NCBI GenBank assembly: GCA_024509875.1
Contig: JAMPIV010005820.1
Location: 186,001-250,000 of the forward strand
Length of the DNA stretch: 64,000 nt
Origin: Oreohelix idahoensis
Taxonomy: Eukaryota; Mollusca; Gastropoda; Stylommatophora; Oreohelicidae
Direction: 5' to 3'
The position numbers were made by a program, and so were the translations under genes. Shown here piece after piece: positions 11,420 through 21,858 of this stretch (positions are counted from its first letter, which is position 1; every line of letters begins with the position of its first letter). A model generated the notes under the pieces. It was not told the origin of the DNA. It saw only the letters and a program-made list of their open reading frames with translations, and made no database searches.

Positions 11420-11880
11420 CTGCAGTAAATTATTGGTAACAATAGTGACAGCAAGTGAAAATAAAGGCCTCAGCCCTAATAGCAAAAGACAGAAGTAATG
11501 GTCGTCTCAAAGAGAAGGATTTCCCCATAAAGCACTATCAGAATTAATGGAACCATTTTTAAAACAAGTCAATAAATTCAAATACTTGGGCAGGTTAATA
11601 ACAATGGATAGAAGACGCATCTCAAAGCGAAGAACATAATAATCCAGGCTAAAGCAGCATTATATAAAGTGAAAAATATTTTATGCAACAATTCTTTGTC
11701 AATGGAAGGAAGAGAGTTCTTCAGTATTATGTGGAACCAACCCTGACCTATGGGAGTGAGTCATGGACAATTAGTAAACAAATAGGGAAGGCACTAGGGG
11801 CCACAGAGATGTGGTTTTACAGAAGAATATTAATAATCCCATGTATAGCAAGAAGATGAAAGCTGGAATATATCGTGACA
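11420..11880 (+). pseudogene. Decayed LINE RT/C-terminal fragment
   Basis: The translation, corrected for indels, reads 'KFKYLGRLIT', then 'IIIQAKAALYKVK', then 'PTLTYGSESWTI'. This is the segment after the RT catalytic centre of LINE proteins (YLG-I..., then A-AA---L, then L-YG-E-W). Several frameshifts and stops make it a dead fragment. Confidence 0.6.
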
Positions 11881-11910
11881 TCAGGAAAGACTGAAGTAAA
11901 GATAGACATA

Positions 11911-12036
11911 GAACGACAAAGAGAGAACACAGAACGACAAAGAGAGAACACAGAACGACAAAGAGAGAACACAGAACGACAAAGAGAGAACACAGAACGA
12001 CAAAGAGAGAACACAGAACGATAAAGAGAGAACACA
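11911..12036 (+). repeat. Minisatellite, 21-bp unit, six copies
   Basis: Six near-perfect units 'gaacgacaaagagagaacaca'. The 21-bp unit keeps frame, so long frames on both strands here are repeat artefacts. Confidence 0.95.
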
Positions 12037-12534
12037 CTAGGCAGCCTGACACCATCTCATATAAAGAAGTCAACAACAGAGCTGATAAATAGTAATGGAG
12101 ACAGAAATTTGACGAGAGACAGGATCCCCTGCGCCTCCAGGCATGGTACTTGAAGAAGAATCTCAGGAGAATCGATAAAAAAAAGATTATTCCTTTTTAC
12201 ACCACGCATTTCCGTTAACTATGCCCCGCTTCATCCGACTGTACCAGGTAATTGCAATGAAGACATCTTCTCCACGCGGCAATGTCCTTTGACATTCCTT
12301 CATTAATAAACTGCTACCGGTACTGTGGAACTCTGGATGCCATCAATTTGTGGGAGAACAAGTTATGCAACGCAGACTCAAGCATCTGACCTTTATAGTA
12401 CTCGTGGTTCTGTGGAGCCTGGTTAAGCGATTTCACTTCTGCATCATGTTTGTTGAATCATGTGTTTATTGGCTCGCTGATGCCATGTTAGAGCCACATC
12501 ATGATACTTCCGGCTATAACGTGTCTATTTATTT
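12037..12534. other. Unassigned sequence
   Basis: No supported gene. The short plus frame at 12350-12655 runs into the poly-C tract and has no family signature. Confidence 0.4.
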
Positions 12535-12559
12535 CAGGACTGTGTATGTGTATTTACTT

Positions 12560-12602
12560 CCCCCCCCCCTCCCCCGCCTCCCGCCCCCCCCCCCCCCCCC
12601 CC
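12560..12602 (+). repeat. Poly-C tract
   Basis: A strongly C-biased run with one uninterrupted C stretch of about 19 near 12584-12602. Confidence 0.9.
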
Positions 12603-12661
12603 GTTCATTTCGAAGCTACTGTCTTCGTTGTTTATTGTTATTTAACTTTGCCTGAGTGTTA

Positions 12662-12790
12662 TATATACAGGGTGTCCTAAAGGTTACTGTGTGTTATACA
12701 GGGTGTCCTAAAGGTTACTGTGTGTTATATACAGGTTGTCCTAAAGGTTACTGTGTGTTATATACAGGGTGTCCTAAAGCCTGAGTGTTA
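12662..12790 (+). repeat. Tandem copies of a transposon terminus
   Basis: Four units of about 31-35 bp contain 'cagggtgtcctaaaggttac' followed by 'tgtgtgttata'. The unit matches the left terminal inverted repeat of the adjacent element at 12794-13032. Confidence 0.85.
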
Positions 12791-12793
12791 TAA

Positions 12794-13032
12794 ACAGGGT
12801 GTCCTAAAAGTTACTGTGCAGTAAAGTACCTCGTACAACGTTGCAGTACCACGCAGCAGTTTGTTCTACAGCAGATGTTGGAAATGTCCACCATGGACCT
12901 CAAGACATGTCTGAACACGCTTTTTCATATTGTCGAAGACCTTCTGCAGGGTGGAAATGACAACTCTCACATCAAAACCGCTACTCTAGTCTGTCGTATA
13001 TTCAAGTGCACAGTAACTTTTCGGACACCCTG
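12794..13032 (-). mobile_element. Internally deleted mariner-like DNA transposon
   Basis: The termini are inverted: left 'acagggtgtcctaaaagtta', right the complement of 'taacttttcggacaccctgt', both next to TA/TTA. On the minus strand the interior reads 'KKRVQTCLEVHGGHFQHLL' and then a stop, like the C-terminal tail of Tc/mariner-group transposases. Only the ends and that tail remain (about 240 bp), so it is non-autonomous. Confidence 0.7.
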
Positions 13033-13034
13033 TA

Positions 13035-13330
13035 TTAGTCACGTTTCAAAATTCTGACGCTCTAAATCTCTATGTTCTGCCATGATTAGTCTCGCTATCT
13101 GCGAGCTTATTCCTGTCGTTTCAGAATTTATATACCACTTGGGAAAGCCTCATTTTTCCATGCATAAGTAATTGTTCACTTGTGAATCACATCAAACAAA
13201 CAGTTTATCATATTGATCATTTCAATTGAACGTAATAAACACCATTATAGCAAATAATATAGGCAGCACAAAGATATGATACACTAATAAAAATCATAAA
13301 ATAGTAACAAGTCCCTTTTAACGGATCTGC
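13035..13330. other. Unassigned sequence
   Basis: No gene or repeat structure recognised. Confidence 0.4.
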
Positions 13331-13354
13331 TACTGTTTCGTCTTCTGCTTCATC

Positions 13355-13620
13355 TTCTTCTTATACTTCTTCTTCTTCGTCTTCTTCTTTTTTTTCTGCT
13401 TCTTCGTGCACTCTCAGGCGTCTACTTGAATATTTTCAAAGAAAGCTGTGGTCAGCTTGAGGCTATTTGTGTCTCCACATATTTTTTTTTTTCAGGAATG
13501 GTATTGGTGATGGCCTTGTGCTTTCTCTGTTTCTCATATGTCGGGCATCTCTGAAGCAGATGTTCAGCAGTCATTTTATCGGTGCCACAGTGACATTCAT
13601 TGTTAGTTCCTATCTTTAGA
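13355..13620 (-). pseudogene. LINE 3' end with RNase H-distal Cys/His region
   Basis: On the minus strand, 13605-13500 reads 'NECHCGTDKMTAEHLLQRCP' and then 'YEKQRKH'. This is the C-x-C-G, EHLL-CP pattern found after the RNase H domain of I-type LINEs. The sequence then decays and ends in a CTT-rich stretch at 13363-13405, an (AAG)n tail on the minus strand. A sister fragment of the same type lies at 54020-54505 on the plus strand. Confidence 0.65.
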
Positions 13621-13779
13621 CTGTTGAATGCTACTGTTTCTGTATGCTACGATCACAGAGTTATCCCGCCAGCTAGAGAATGTCACTTAAAGCCATCAAA
13701 CACAGAACAGTCAGAACATTTGTTAAATCAGGTTTTCAAAAATCAGGGCTTCAACACTTGGTCTGCCTCCTATCTACCT

Positions 13780-14128
<349 letters not shown>

Positions 14129-14129
14129 T

Positions 14130-14178
14130 GTTAGGTAATTTGTTGGTTACAATACCTGTAACCAATAAATTACCTAAC
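14130..14178. repeat. Inverted repeat, 21-bp arms
   Basis: GTTAGGTAATTTGTTGGTTAC and its near-perfect complement are separated by a 7-base loop (aatacct), directly at the end of the TCTA array. Confidence 0.9.
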
Positions 14179-14179
14179 A

Positions 14180-14560
14180 ACAAACAGAACGCCACCTACA
14201 GCCAGGAAACCGAACGTTACTATGTTATGTTTCCTCCACTACCTGTAAGACAGCCCCTCACAAACACATTATATGACAGTTCAACAAACAGTGCCACAAT
14301 GTCCCAGACCCAAAAATCTCCTACACTGCAGACAAAATCTACAGTCGTCATGCTTCCTCCCGTAGCCTCCCTGGTCGTGCTCAGTGGAACCCAGAACTTG
14401 GCTACCTGATGCAATTCAGTCCTGCGTCACTCAGCCAAGCACTAATGATGTCTGTGCAACGCGGGCCTTATTATATACCTGACAGAGACATCCATTATCG
14501 ATGATGAATACACTCATTCTTTTCATTGACTTAATCCCTGCCACCAAAGCCGTCTCTCCC
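14180..14560. other. Unassigned region with one short open frame
   Basis: The plus frame to 14409 is Pro/Ser/Thr-rich and has no recognisable domain. It could be a remnant of a LINE first ORF or chance. I see no basis for a function. Confidence 0.3.
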
Positions 14561-14699
14561 CTGGAAAATTAGTTGATTACTGTAACGCATAAAGTAATAA
14601 GTACTTTGTTACTTTCTCAAAACACTCTAATTTCATTGGCTACAGGCCTTCGACAGTTTATTTTCCTTACTTTCAAGATTTTTTAAATTTTATTTATTA

Positions 14700-16074
14700 T
14701 TATTGTTTTTTTTTAAATTCGTATTCTCTCAGTGTTGCTTAAATTACTTTGTTATAATTTTAGTGTTGTGGTGTGAAGACGTGCGTGCCTACTTTTGTGT
14801 GATTATTTTAATATACTACTGACAATTTCACTTAACTGTAATTTTTAGCAATACTTGTATTGTTAGTACGTTAAGTACTAACATTTGTATTTTCACTTAC
14901 TTGGTGACGTTAATTAGTTTAAATTTTCGTGGGTTTCGTACTTAAAACTGCTTTTGTTATTTTCATTTTTAAACCACTCGCCAAAATAAAATGCATACCT
15001 TTCAGACACAATGGCTAATTAAGGACGGTCTACGGCTGGGTCATCTGAACATTTACCATTTATTAGGCAAACTTCCTGAATTTACACGAATTCTGAATAA
15101 AGATTTTCATGTTTTTGAACTTTCCGAAAGTCGTTTAAACGACAAAATATCAGATGATGAAATTACCCTAAATGGCTTTAAAACTGTTCAGCGAGACTCG
15201 AAGTAGAAAGCTAGAAACAGGTACAGTAGTTTATATTTCCACTTCTATTAGTTATCACTACAGAAGCGATTTAGAGACAGCAGAGACAGAGTGCATATGG
15301 TTAGAAATAAAACTACCGACTCAGGGACAATTTCTAGTCGGGTATCTTTATAGAAATCCCAGTGCAGGAGCCATCTAGTATGAAGATTTCACCACTATGA
15401 TGAACAGAGTATTTACCACTGCCAAAGAAATTATTCTTCTAGGCGATTTCAACATCGACATGCACCACACAAACCAAACGTGGGAAAACATCATACTATC
15501 ATACAACCTAAAACAAATAGTAAACCAGCCTACCAGGGTAACCAAAACATCGTCCACAGCAATTGACCACATCTACGTCGCCTGTGCAGAAAACATTATA
15601 GAATGCTCTGTTCCTACTGTCGCGACGAATGACCACTATCCTATATGTTGCACTTGGTCCAAGAATAAATATAAAGCTCCAAGAAATAAACATATCAGTA
15701 TTAAATTTAGAAGTTTTAAAAATTTCATCCGTGAACTAGTTTTACATGATTTGCGAACTGCACCTCTTGTCAGTGTTTACCAGCTTTCTGATCCCGATGA
15801 CGCAATTGCCCAATGGACACGTATCTTTCGTTGCGTGTTTGATAACCGCGCACCAACTAAAGAAGTTCGTGTGAAACGACAGATCAAATCTCCTTGGATC
15901 ACACAAGCAGTGCTATAAGCCATGAGGCAGAGAGATCACGCTCACAAAAACAAGGACTTTAACATATACAGAGCACAGAGGAACAACGTACAATTTTTAA
16001 TTCATAGAGAAAAAAAAATTACTTTAAAAATTGGGTTAAAAAAAACAACAAAAACAGTAAAGATATATGTCTCT
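14700..16074 (+). mobile_element. LINE-A copy 1, 5' segment
   Basis: The first of three pieces of one plus-strand LINE (others at 38435-38732 and 41291-43006), recognised by alignment with the copy at 59.3-64.0 kb. The 5' boundary is not known; only about 20-25 bp before the ATG at 14991 can be compared with copy 2, so the start given is approximate. It breaks off at 16074, where Gypsy-2 begins. Compared with copy 2, about 41 bp of LINE are missing at the Gypsy-2 left junction. Confidence 0.75.
14991..15918 (+). pseudogene. LINE-A endonuclease domain, copy 1 (broken)
   Basis: An APE-type endonuclease: 'LRLGHLNIYHL' near the start, 'IWLEIKLP' and 'GYLYRNPS' in the middle, 'LLGDFN' near 15440 and 'ATNDHYPICCTW' near 15625 (catalytic DH; copy 2 reads SDH). 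Compared with copy 2 there is an extra base near 15198, which shifts the frame, a Trp-to-stop change near 15375 and a Leu-to-stop near 15917. The start at 14991 is conserved in both copies, so the protein appears to begin directly with the endonuclease. Confidence 0.85.
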
Positions 16075-16387
16075 TGTAGTAAAATCTGCGAGATAATCGC
16101 TCATTTCAGTAAGATTTTAGTCCTATGATAATAAATAACACAGCCCGATTGTGTCTGACTATGAGCATCTCACACGCCAGCATCGCGCTGAATTTTGTGC
16201 CATGGTAATGCTTAGAAACGATCCCGCCGTATAAACCTACTCGCTTTCCTTGTGACGTACTTTAAACATTTTTAACATTTTGCCCGATCTGATAGAGACT
16301 GCGGCTAGACTTATAATTACCGATCTGCCAGAAATGTGCTGCCAAGTTACTGTCTGAATTAACGTAATACTTTAACTTTAACGCCTC
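16075..16387 (+). repeat. Gypsy-2 left LTR, first part
   Basis: It aligns with the start of the right LTR at 35320 ('aaatctgcgagataatcgct', 'gcatctcacacgccagcatc'). It stops at 'tttaacgcctc', the left copy of the RTE target duplication (16377-16387). The remainder resumes at 28885. Confidence 0.92.
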
Positions 16388-16395
16388 TTACTTAC

Positions 16396-17235
16396 TTACT
16401 TAGTCGTTCCCCTTCTACCGTGAGGTGTAGAGGTTTGGAAGAGAGAGCGCCAGACTATCCTATCGGCTGTCTTCCTCCTGGCCTGGTTCCATTCTAGTCC
16501 TCGATCCTTCAAAGATTGTCTAATGTTGTCCTCCCAGCGGACTCTGGGTCGTCCTCGGGGTCTGGATCCTTGGCTCTTTGTTTCCCATGCTTGTCGTGGT
16601 ATCCGATCTTCTCCCATTCTGCAGACATGGCCAAACCATCTTAATTGGGACTGTTCTACTTGGGTCTGCAGGGGGTAGGATTTAAGGCTTTGACGTATCG
16701 TCTGGTTGCGTACCATGTCTCTTCTTGTTACTTCAACCACCTTCCTCAGATACCTCATTTCTGAGATTTGGATCTGGCTTTTATGGGTTGTAGTCATTGC
16801 CCATGACTCGCATCCATATGTCAAGACTGGGACATAGGTGGAGCGGTATACAGCCATCTTCGTTTTCTTACCAACCTCTCTCTTGCTGAGGAATCCTCGA
16901 TTTATGGCCTGAAAAAGTCTCCCAGCTGCTGCTTTTTGAGTGGCCAACTCTTCTTTGATGCCTCCCTTTCGGTCTATAATAGCTCCGAGGTATTTAAAGT
17001 GGTCGACCTGCTCCAGGACCTGTTCTCCCAGCTTAATCTGATGTTTTCTTTCTTCTCGTGATATCACCATGGATTTTGTTTTAGAGCTGCTTATGACCAT
17101 CCCTCTCTTCTCCAGCTCTTCCTTCCAGACTTGCAGGTTGGATTGGAGATGTGCCTCTGATTTAGCAATCAGGGCAACATCATCAGCAAATGCCAGCTCC
17201 GAAATATAGACCTGTCTCATCTTCCAGTACCCCAC
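16396..17235 (-). pseudogene. RTE-like LINE: RT motif C and C-terminal tail
   Basis: It begins just before 'ELAFADDVALIAKS' (RT motif C, FADD). It continues through 'KTKSMVIS', 'HFKYLGAII', 'VLTYGCESW', 'LRWFGHVCRMGED' and 'RPRGRPRVRWEDNIR' to a stop a few bases before the 3' tail. It is the direct continuation of the frame at 17281-17619 after a frameshift near 17240-17280. The decayed copy at 45190-45680 is from the same family. Confidence 0.88.
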
Positions 17236-17280
17236 TGAATACTTTCTTGTTCTCTCCTTACATGCCTTGATGACATCGTC

Positions 17281-17725
17281 CTAAAGGAGTATGAAGAGGT
17301 AAGGTGATAGGATATCACCTTGTCTTACACCAGTGGTGGTCCTGAACTCTTCTGACTTATGGTTTGCTGTCCTCACATAATTTCTGCAAGACTTGTAGAA
17401 GCTCTGTATAGCATGAATCAGAGGTGCTGGAATATTCTTCCTTGCCAAACAGTCCCAAAGTTTGCTCCAGGGGACCCTGTCAAACGCCTTTTCCAGATCT
17501 ATGAAACAAAGATGCATCTCACTCTTATACTCAAGGGCCTTTTCACTCAGCTGTCTGAGTGTGAAGATTAGGTCTTGAGTACTTCGGTTTGCTCGGAATC
17601 CGCACTGGACCTCATCCAATTGTGGCTCAGCTAGGCGTCGGAGTCTCTGCTCTAGGATTCTAGAGTAGATTTTACCAGGGACACTGAGAAGGGATATACC
17701 TCTATGGTTTCCACACTGTCGATTG
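17281..17725 (-). pseudogene. RTE-like LINE: RT motifs A and B
   Basis: Reads 'VQCGFRANRSTQDLIF', 'CFIDLEKAFDRVPW' (motif A), 'TGVRQGDILSPYLF' (motif B), then a stop. The RT finger region upstream (17620-17725) is in the same frame ('SLLSVPGKIYSRILEQRL'). A frameshift in the T6 run near 17731-17736 separates it from the endonuclease frame. That may be a slip mutation or a base-calling error. Confidence 0.85.
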
Positions 17726-19095
17726 TCACCCTTTTTTGAAAATTGGTGTTATGATGGCAATCTCCCAATCCTTTGGTATGGTCTTGTTGTACCACGCTGC
17801 CTGTAAAACCCTTAAGAGTAATAGGTCGCCTGATGCTCCCATGAACTTAACCATTTCTGGTGTTATACCATCATGCCCTGCTGCTTTGCCCATCTTGATT
17901 TTCTTCAGTGCTGCCTTCAGTTTTTCCATCTTTATGTCATCTTCACCATCATTGGTTTTCTCTTCTGTGCTAGTGTTTATCATTTCTGATGCTTCACCAT
18001 GCTCACCATCCAGGAGTTCTGAGAAATATTCTTTCCATCTTCCCATTACTTCCTTTGGGGCAGTAAGCAATTTGCCTTGCTTGTCCTTTATAAATTTGAG
18101 AGGGCATTGTTTTTCCTTCCTCATGTTCTTTAGGGTCTTATAGAACAATTTCTGGTTTTCTTGTGCATCTTTTTCTAGCTTTTCTCCAAATTCTTCCAAG
18201 GACTTCTGTTTTGCTGCTAGCACTTTGTTCTTTGCTTCTGTTCTGAGTGTCACATATTCTCTATATTTTTCCATTTGTCCTGTTGTGTTTTTAGCTCCTA
18301 AGTATTGTTTCCATGCCATTTTCTTCTCTCTTATTTTCTCTTTGACTTCCTCTGTCCACCAAGGTGTCCTCTTTCTCTTGTTCCCAAGTTGGACTTCACC
18401 GCATGCTTCTGCAGCAGCTGTCTTTATGATATCCTTGAATTTAATCCAGAGGGTTTCCAAGTCATCAGGTCGTTCTTCTGTGTTGCTCACCGCTGCAGCA
18501 ATAAGCCCCTGATATCTGGTCTTAATTTCTGGCTCTCTCAGCTTGTAGGTCCTAATGCTCATTTCTCCTGCTCGTTTACTTGGTTTCTTGCGTGATGTTG
18601 GGCAGTTCATAGGCTGAGCAACTCTTTCAGTTGTTCTTTTGATTGTTAGCAGGTAGTGATCACTTCCAATCTCTGGCCCCCTCCAGACTCTAGCATCTCG
18701 GACATATTTGAATGAGCTTCTCCGAACAATGGCATAGTCGATCACTGACTTCTCATTCTTTGTTGGTTCACATCTAGTGTATGCATGTATGCGCTTATGG
18801 GGGAACTTTGTGTTTGTAATGATCAGATTCTGCTCACTGCAGAATCTAAGGAGTCGCTTTCCATTGTCATTGAGAGTATCTTCTCCATATCTTCCGATAA
18901 CTCCACCCCATCTAGCATGGTCATTTCCAACTCTGGCATTAAAATCTCCGAGCATGATAACTTCATCTAGGCAGTCATCCACTGTCCTTTGAAGCAGCTC
19001 GAAGAATTCCTCCTTGACCTCTGCTCTCTCATCCTCATTTGGCCCATACACTATGACCAGGTTGACTATGGTTTCTCCTTCTTTTAGTTTAACAA
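17726..19095 (-). pseudogene. RTE-like LINE: endonuclease C-terminal half and linker to RT
   Basis: Contains 'VIVYGPNEDE', 'MLGDFNARVGNDH' and 'GSDHYLLTIKRT' (the SDH signature of APE-type endonucleases). A charged linker follows ('EKKMAWKQYLG', 'KNMRKEKQCPLKFIKD'), then the pre-RT 'GKAAGHDGITPEM' and 'IITPIFKKG'. The frame runs open to 19095, the Gypsy-1 insertion point, and resumes in the same frame beyond the far side of Gypsy-1 at 28423. Confidence 0.9.
19091..19095. repeat. Gypsy-1 target-site duplication, left copy
   Basis: AACAA, matched exactly by 28419-28423. Each lies directly outside the TG...CA termini of the LTRs. Confidence 0.97.
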
Positions 19096-20177
19096 TGTTG
19101 CGTGATAAATTCTCGCAACATCATTTTATTACAATATCTATTTTATAACGCAAGGGCAACAACTGCTTGAAATTTATAGTCACTTTTCTCGGTAAGCATT
19201 TGTCTTCTCGCGTTGGTATCGAATGCAGTTAAGTTTTGAGCTGGGGTCATGTTGCGCTGGACTGCGCATGACTTGTCTTGCTTTTTGGTCGATCGGTTTC
19301 CGCCCACCACGAGTGGAGTGAGCGATTTGGAATGGCGAAAGAGATGCCTCGTTGAAGAGGGGATCTCCGCTATTTTTTGTTCTGTCAGGGATGTGTAGTC
19401 CTCTTAATGGATATTTCGTTTATTCGAGATAATACCTCTAGTGTTTCCCACATGCCGGGAGGCGTGATATTTCTGTGTATTTCATGAAAGCAAGGTAAAT
19501 TAACATTTTCATTAACTCTATCGATTTTTGGTCGTGAACGATTTCTGGTTCATAGCCTGTCTTCGAAAGTCGTCGTCACGAGATGTTTTTTTCCCAGCTC
19601 ACATGTCGCTGTATTGTGCTGCATCGGTTGATGCAGGTCCCAAGGACTATTACTTGCTACTTGGTTACCTGAACTAGGTTTGAAAAACCTTTGTTATCTA
19701 GAGGATATTTTTGAGGACATTATTTATACTTCGGCAGACGTGTCTGTCTTGCTGAAGTCAGACTAAGGAGAGTGAACTGATCTCATATATCTGGTTATCT
19801 CCTGGCTGTTATAGAAAAGGATGGAGTTTTTCACCTGACTACATTTACAGCACTATGAAATATAACATGCATCTGACTCATCATTGTAATGCTGTCTACC
19901 GTCTATTGCTGTATTGAATGTTGCTGTGATAATGACTGTTTGATGTGTCTACATATTCGCGTAACCATTTTGTCACTGTGGCGTCCACAATAAATAATGA
20001 AGAAAAACGTCAACGGCTGTTTCAAGAATCATTGACTTTATACGTCGTGAGTTTACTGACGTCCTATGTGGATTGCCCTGTTATTTTTGTATGAACATTG
20101 TTTGACTGAACACATCTGCACACTACACAAAACCAGACATGCGGATACCATCCATCATCATATGGCATCACGCATCA
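19096..20177 (+). repeat. Gypsy-1 left LTR
   Basis: It begins TGTTGCG and ends ACGCATCA. The first 25 bases hold an inverted repeat, TGTTGCG and CGCAACA around an 11-base loop. A polyadenylation-type AATAAA lies near 19989. It is nearly identical to 27340-28418. Confidence 0.97.
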
Positions 20178-21609
20178 TTTGGTGGCCATAAGCTGGGTTG
20201 ATCTGGTACCAGCAAACACGGGGTCCCTTACCCACTTCATTTTCAACAAGAATTTATCAGCATCCATCAAGAAATTAACATTCTTCAAGACAGTCAACAT
20301 CTTCAAAATTTTCAAAGTACTCGGCGTTGCCCGGTAAAAGTCAAAATTTCAATTTTTTTGACGGAAACAAGAATTTGACAGTACCCGGCGTTGTTACATG
20401 TTGCCGGATAACTCGGACTGCTGTTATCTTTTACGCAAGTCAAGCAAGTTGCTGCTGTCAAGGTTCCAGTGCTGTCGTTTTTTGTGAAGGTCAAGTGCCG
20501 GTTGAAACGGGTTGTTTTCTGAAGAAGGCCAAGTACCGATTTCCATCAACTTACTTTTGGATTAGAAGGTCAAGTGCCGAAACAACTCAACACACAGTAT
20601 TCAGAAGCTCTTGTACCATCGTGTTAGCAGTGGAAGCAGTTCAGATGTGCCATCATCGTTGGAGCTTCGCTCTTTAGGACGTTGATTGACATCCGTTTTT
20701 CTGCTGTTCTACGATTGGAAGCCTATAAGTTAAGTGGCCTGTTTGTATGTAAACTGTGCCCTTATACTTCTGCTGAGTCTTCTGTGTATCATCTCATTCT
20801 ATATGTTATATGTCTATATGTTATTTGTATATTTATATGTTTATATTTCAGCGGGTTCTCGGTTGGGTGGTGTCTCCGTTAGATTATGCCACGTCATAGA
20901 GGTCGTCTATTGTGAGCGTTTTCTGTAGGGTTTGCAAACTTCCGATACTGGAATTTGCTAAGCGACTTCTGTTGCTATTTATGTTAGCTGTGATGACATG
21001 TTTTAATATTGTTTTCGTTATTATTTCGCATTCTTTAGTTTTGTTTTGATTTGTTTGTATTTGTTAGCCTACTCTTGTCTATAATTTAGTTTCATACAAC
21101 ATTTTTGTTTATACACTGTGGTGTCATGTATTTTGTTTAATTCTATCGTAGATATCATCACATTTTTTGTGATATTTCATTAATTTCTGCTTTATTTTTA
21201 GTTGATTTCTGCGAACGTTTTTGTATTGTTGCTGATCTTTGTTATTGTTTACATTGTTATTGTTTACATTGTTTGCATTGTTTACATTTTCAATGTTTAC
21301 ATTCTGCATGTGTTTACATAGTCATTGTTTACAGTTATAGTAATTAGTTAATGGGCTATGCTAATGCACTGTTACTACTACACTGATGATAAATGAATGA
21401 TGAATAGTGTTGTGCACTATTGAATGAGAAGTGCACTTATGATCAAGAATTGATTGGTGATATTTCATATACAAGTTCTTTGATTGGAGACTTGTTTCCC
21501 ACAGAGACTGGGATAATATAAGGTGATGTGAATATACAAGTGCTTAATTAAGACTTGTTACACTTAGGTTTGAAATAAATTAGTTAATTATTTCAGGTTT
21601 TGGACTCAT
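20178..21609 (+). other. Gypsy-1 untranslated leader
   Basis: No coding signal. The bases after the LTR ('tttggtggccataagctggg') should hold the primer-binding site; I cannot assign a tRNA with confidence. Short motifs recur: 'cggcgttg' near 20320 and 20384, and 'gaaggtcaagtgccg' near 20486 and 20564 with a variant near 20525. Beyond 20.9 kb the sequence is AT-rich. Confidence 0.6.
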
Positions 21610-21858
21610 ATGTTAGACAACATGTCTACATTTGAGCACTTTATTGAGCAGGGTAAATTGCTTGGGAAGACTGGTGATAAGTTAGAAGAATTTGCAACTG
21701 CTCGATATGATAAAGCAATGGAAGCTGAACAAAAGAAACTGCATATGGAAGCTGAACAAAAGAAACTGCAGATGCAGGTGGATGAAAAAAAAGATTCCAA
21801 ATGGAAATGGAAAAACAAAAAAGGGAATCAGAAGCTGAGGAAAGAAAACTCCAGCTAG
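21610..21858 (+). CDS. Gypsy-1 gag, N-terminal part
   Basis: Starts 'MLDNMSTFEHFIEQGKLL'; the ATG at 21622 is an equally plausible start. It is followed by the first heptads of a charged coiled coil ('MEAEQKKL' twice). Within an A8 run at 21785-21792 the coding signal moves to the frame of the next entry, which continues the same Lys/Glu-rich coiled coil. A minus-one shift on the A-run would join them, either programmed or because one base was gained or lost. The tail of this frame past 21792 is not real protein. Confidence 0.7.
   Translation: MLDNMSTFEHFIEQGKLLGKTGDKLEEFATARYDKAMEAEQKKLHMEAEQKKLQMQVDEKKDSKWKWKNKKGNQKLRKENSS

Noticed and set aside
11771..12076. Leu/Cys/Val repeat membrane-like protein on the minus strand
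   Set aside because: Translation of the 21-bp minisatellite.
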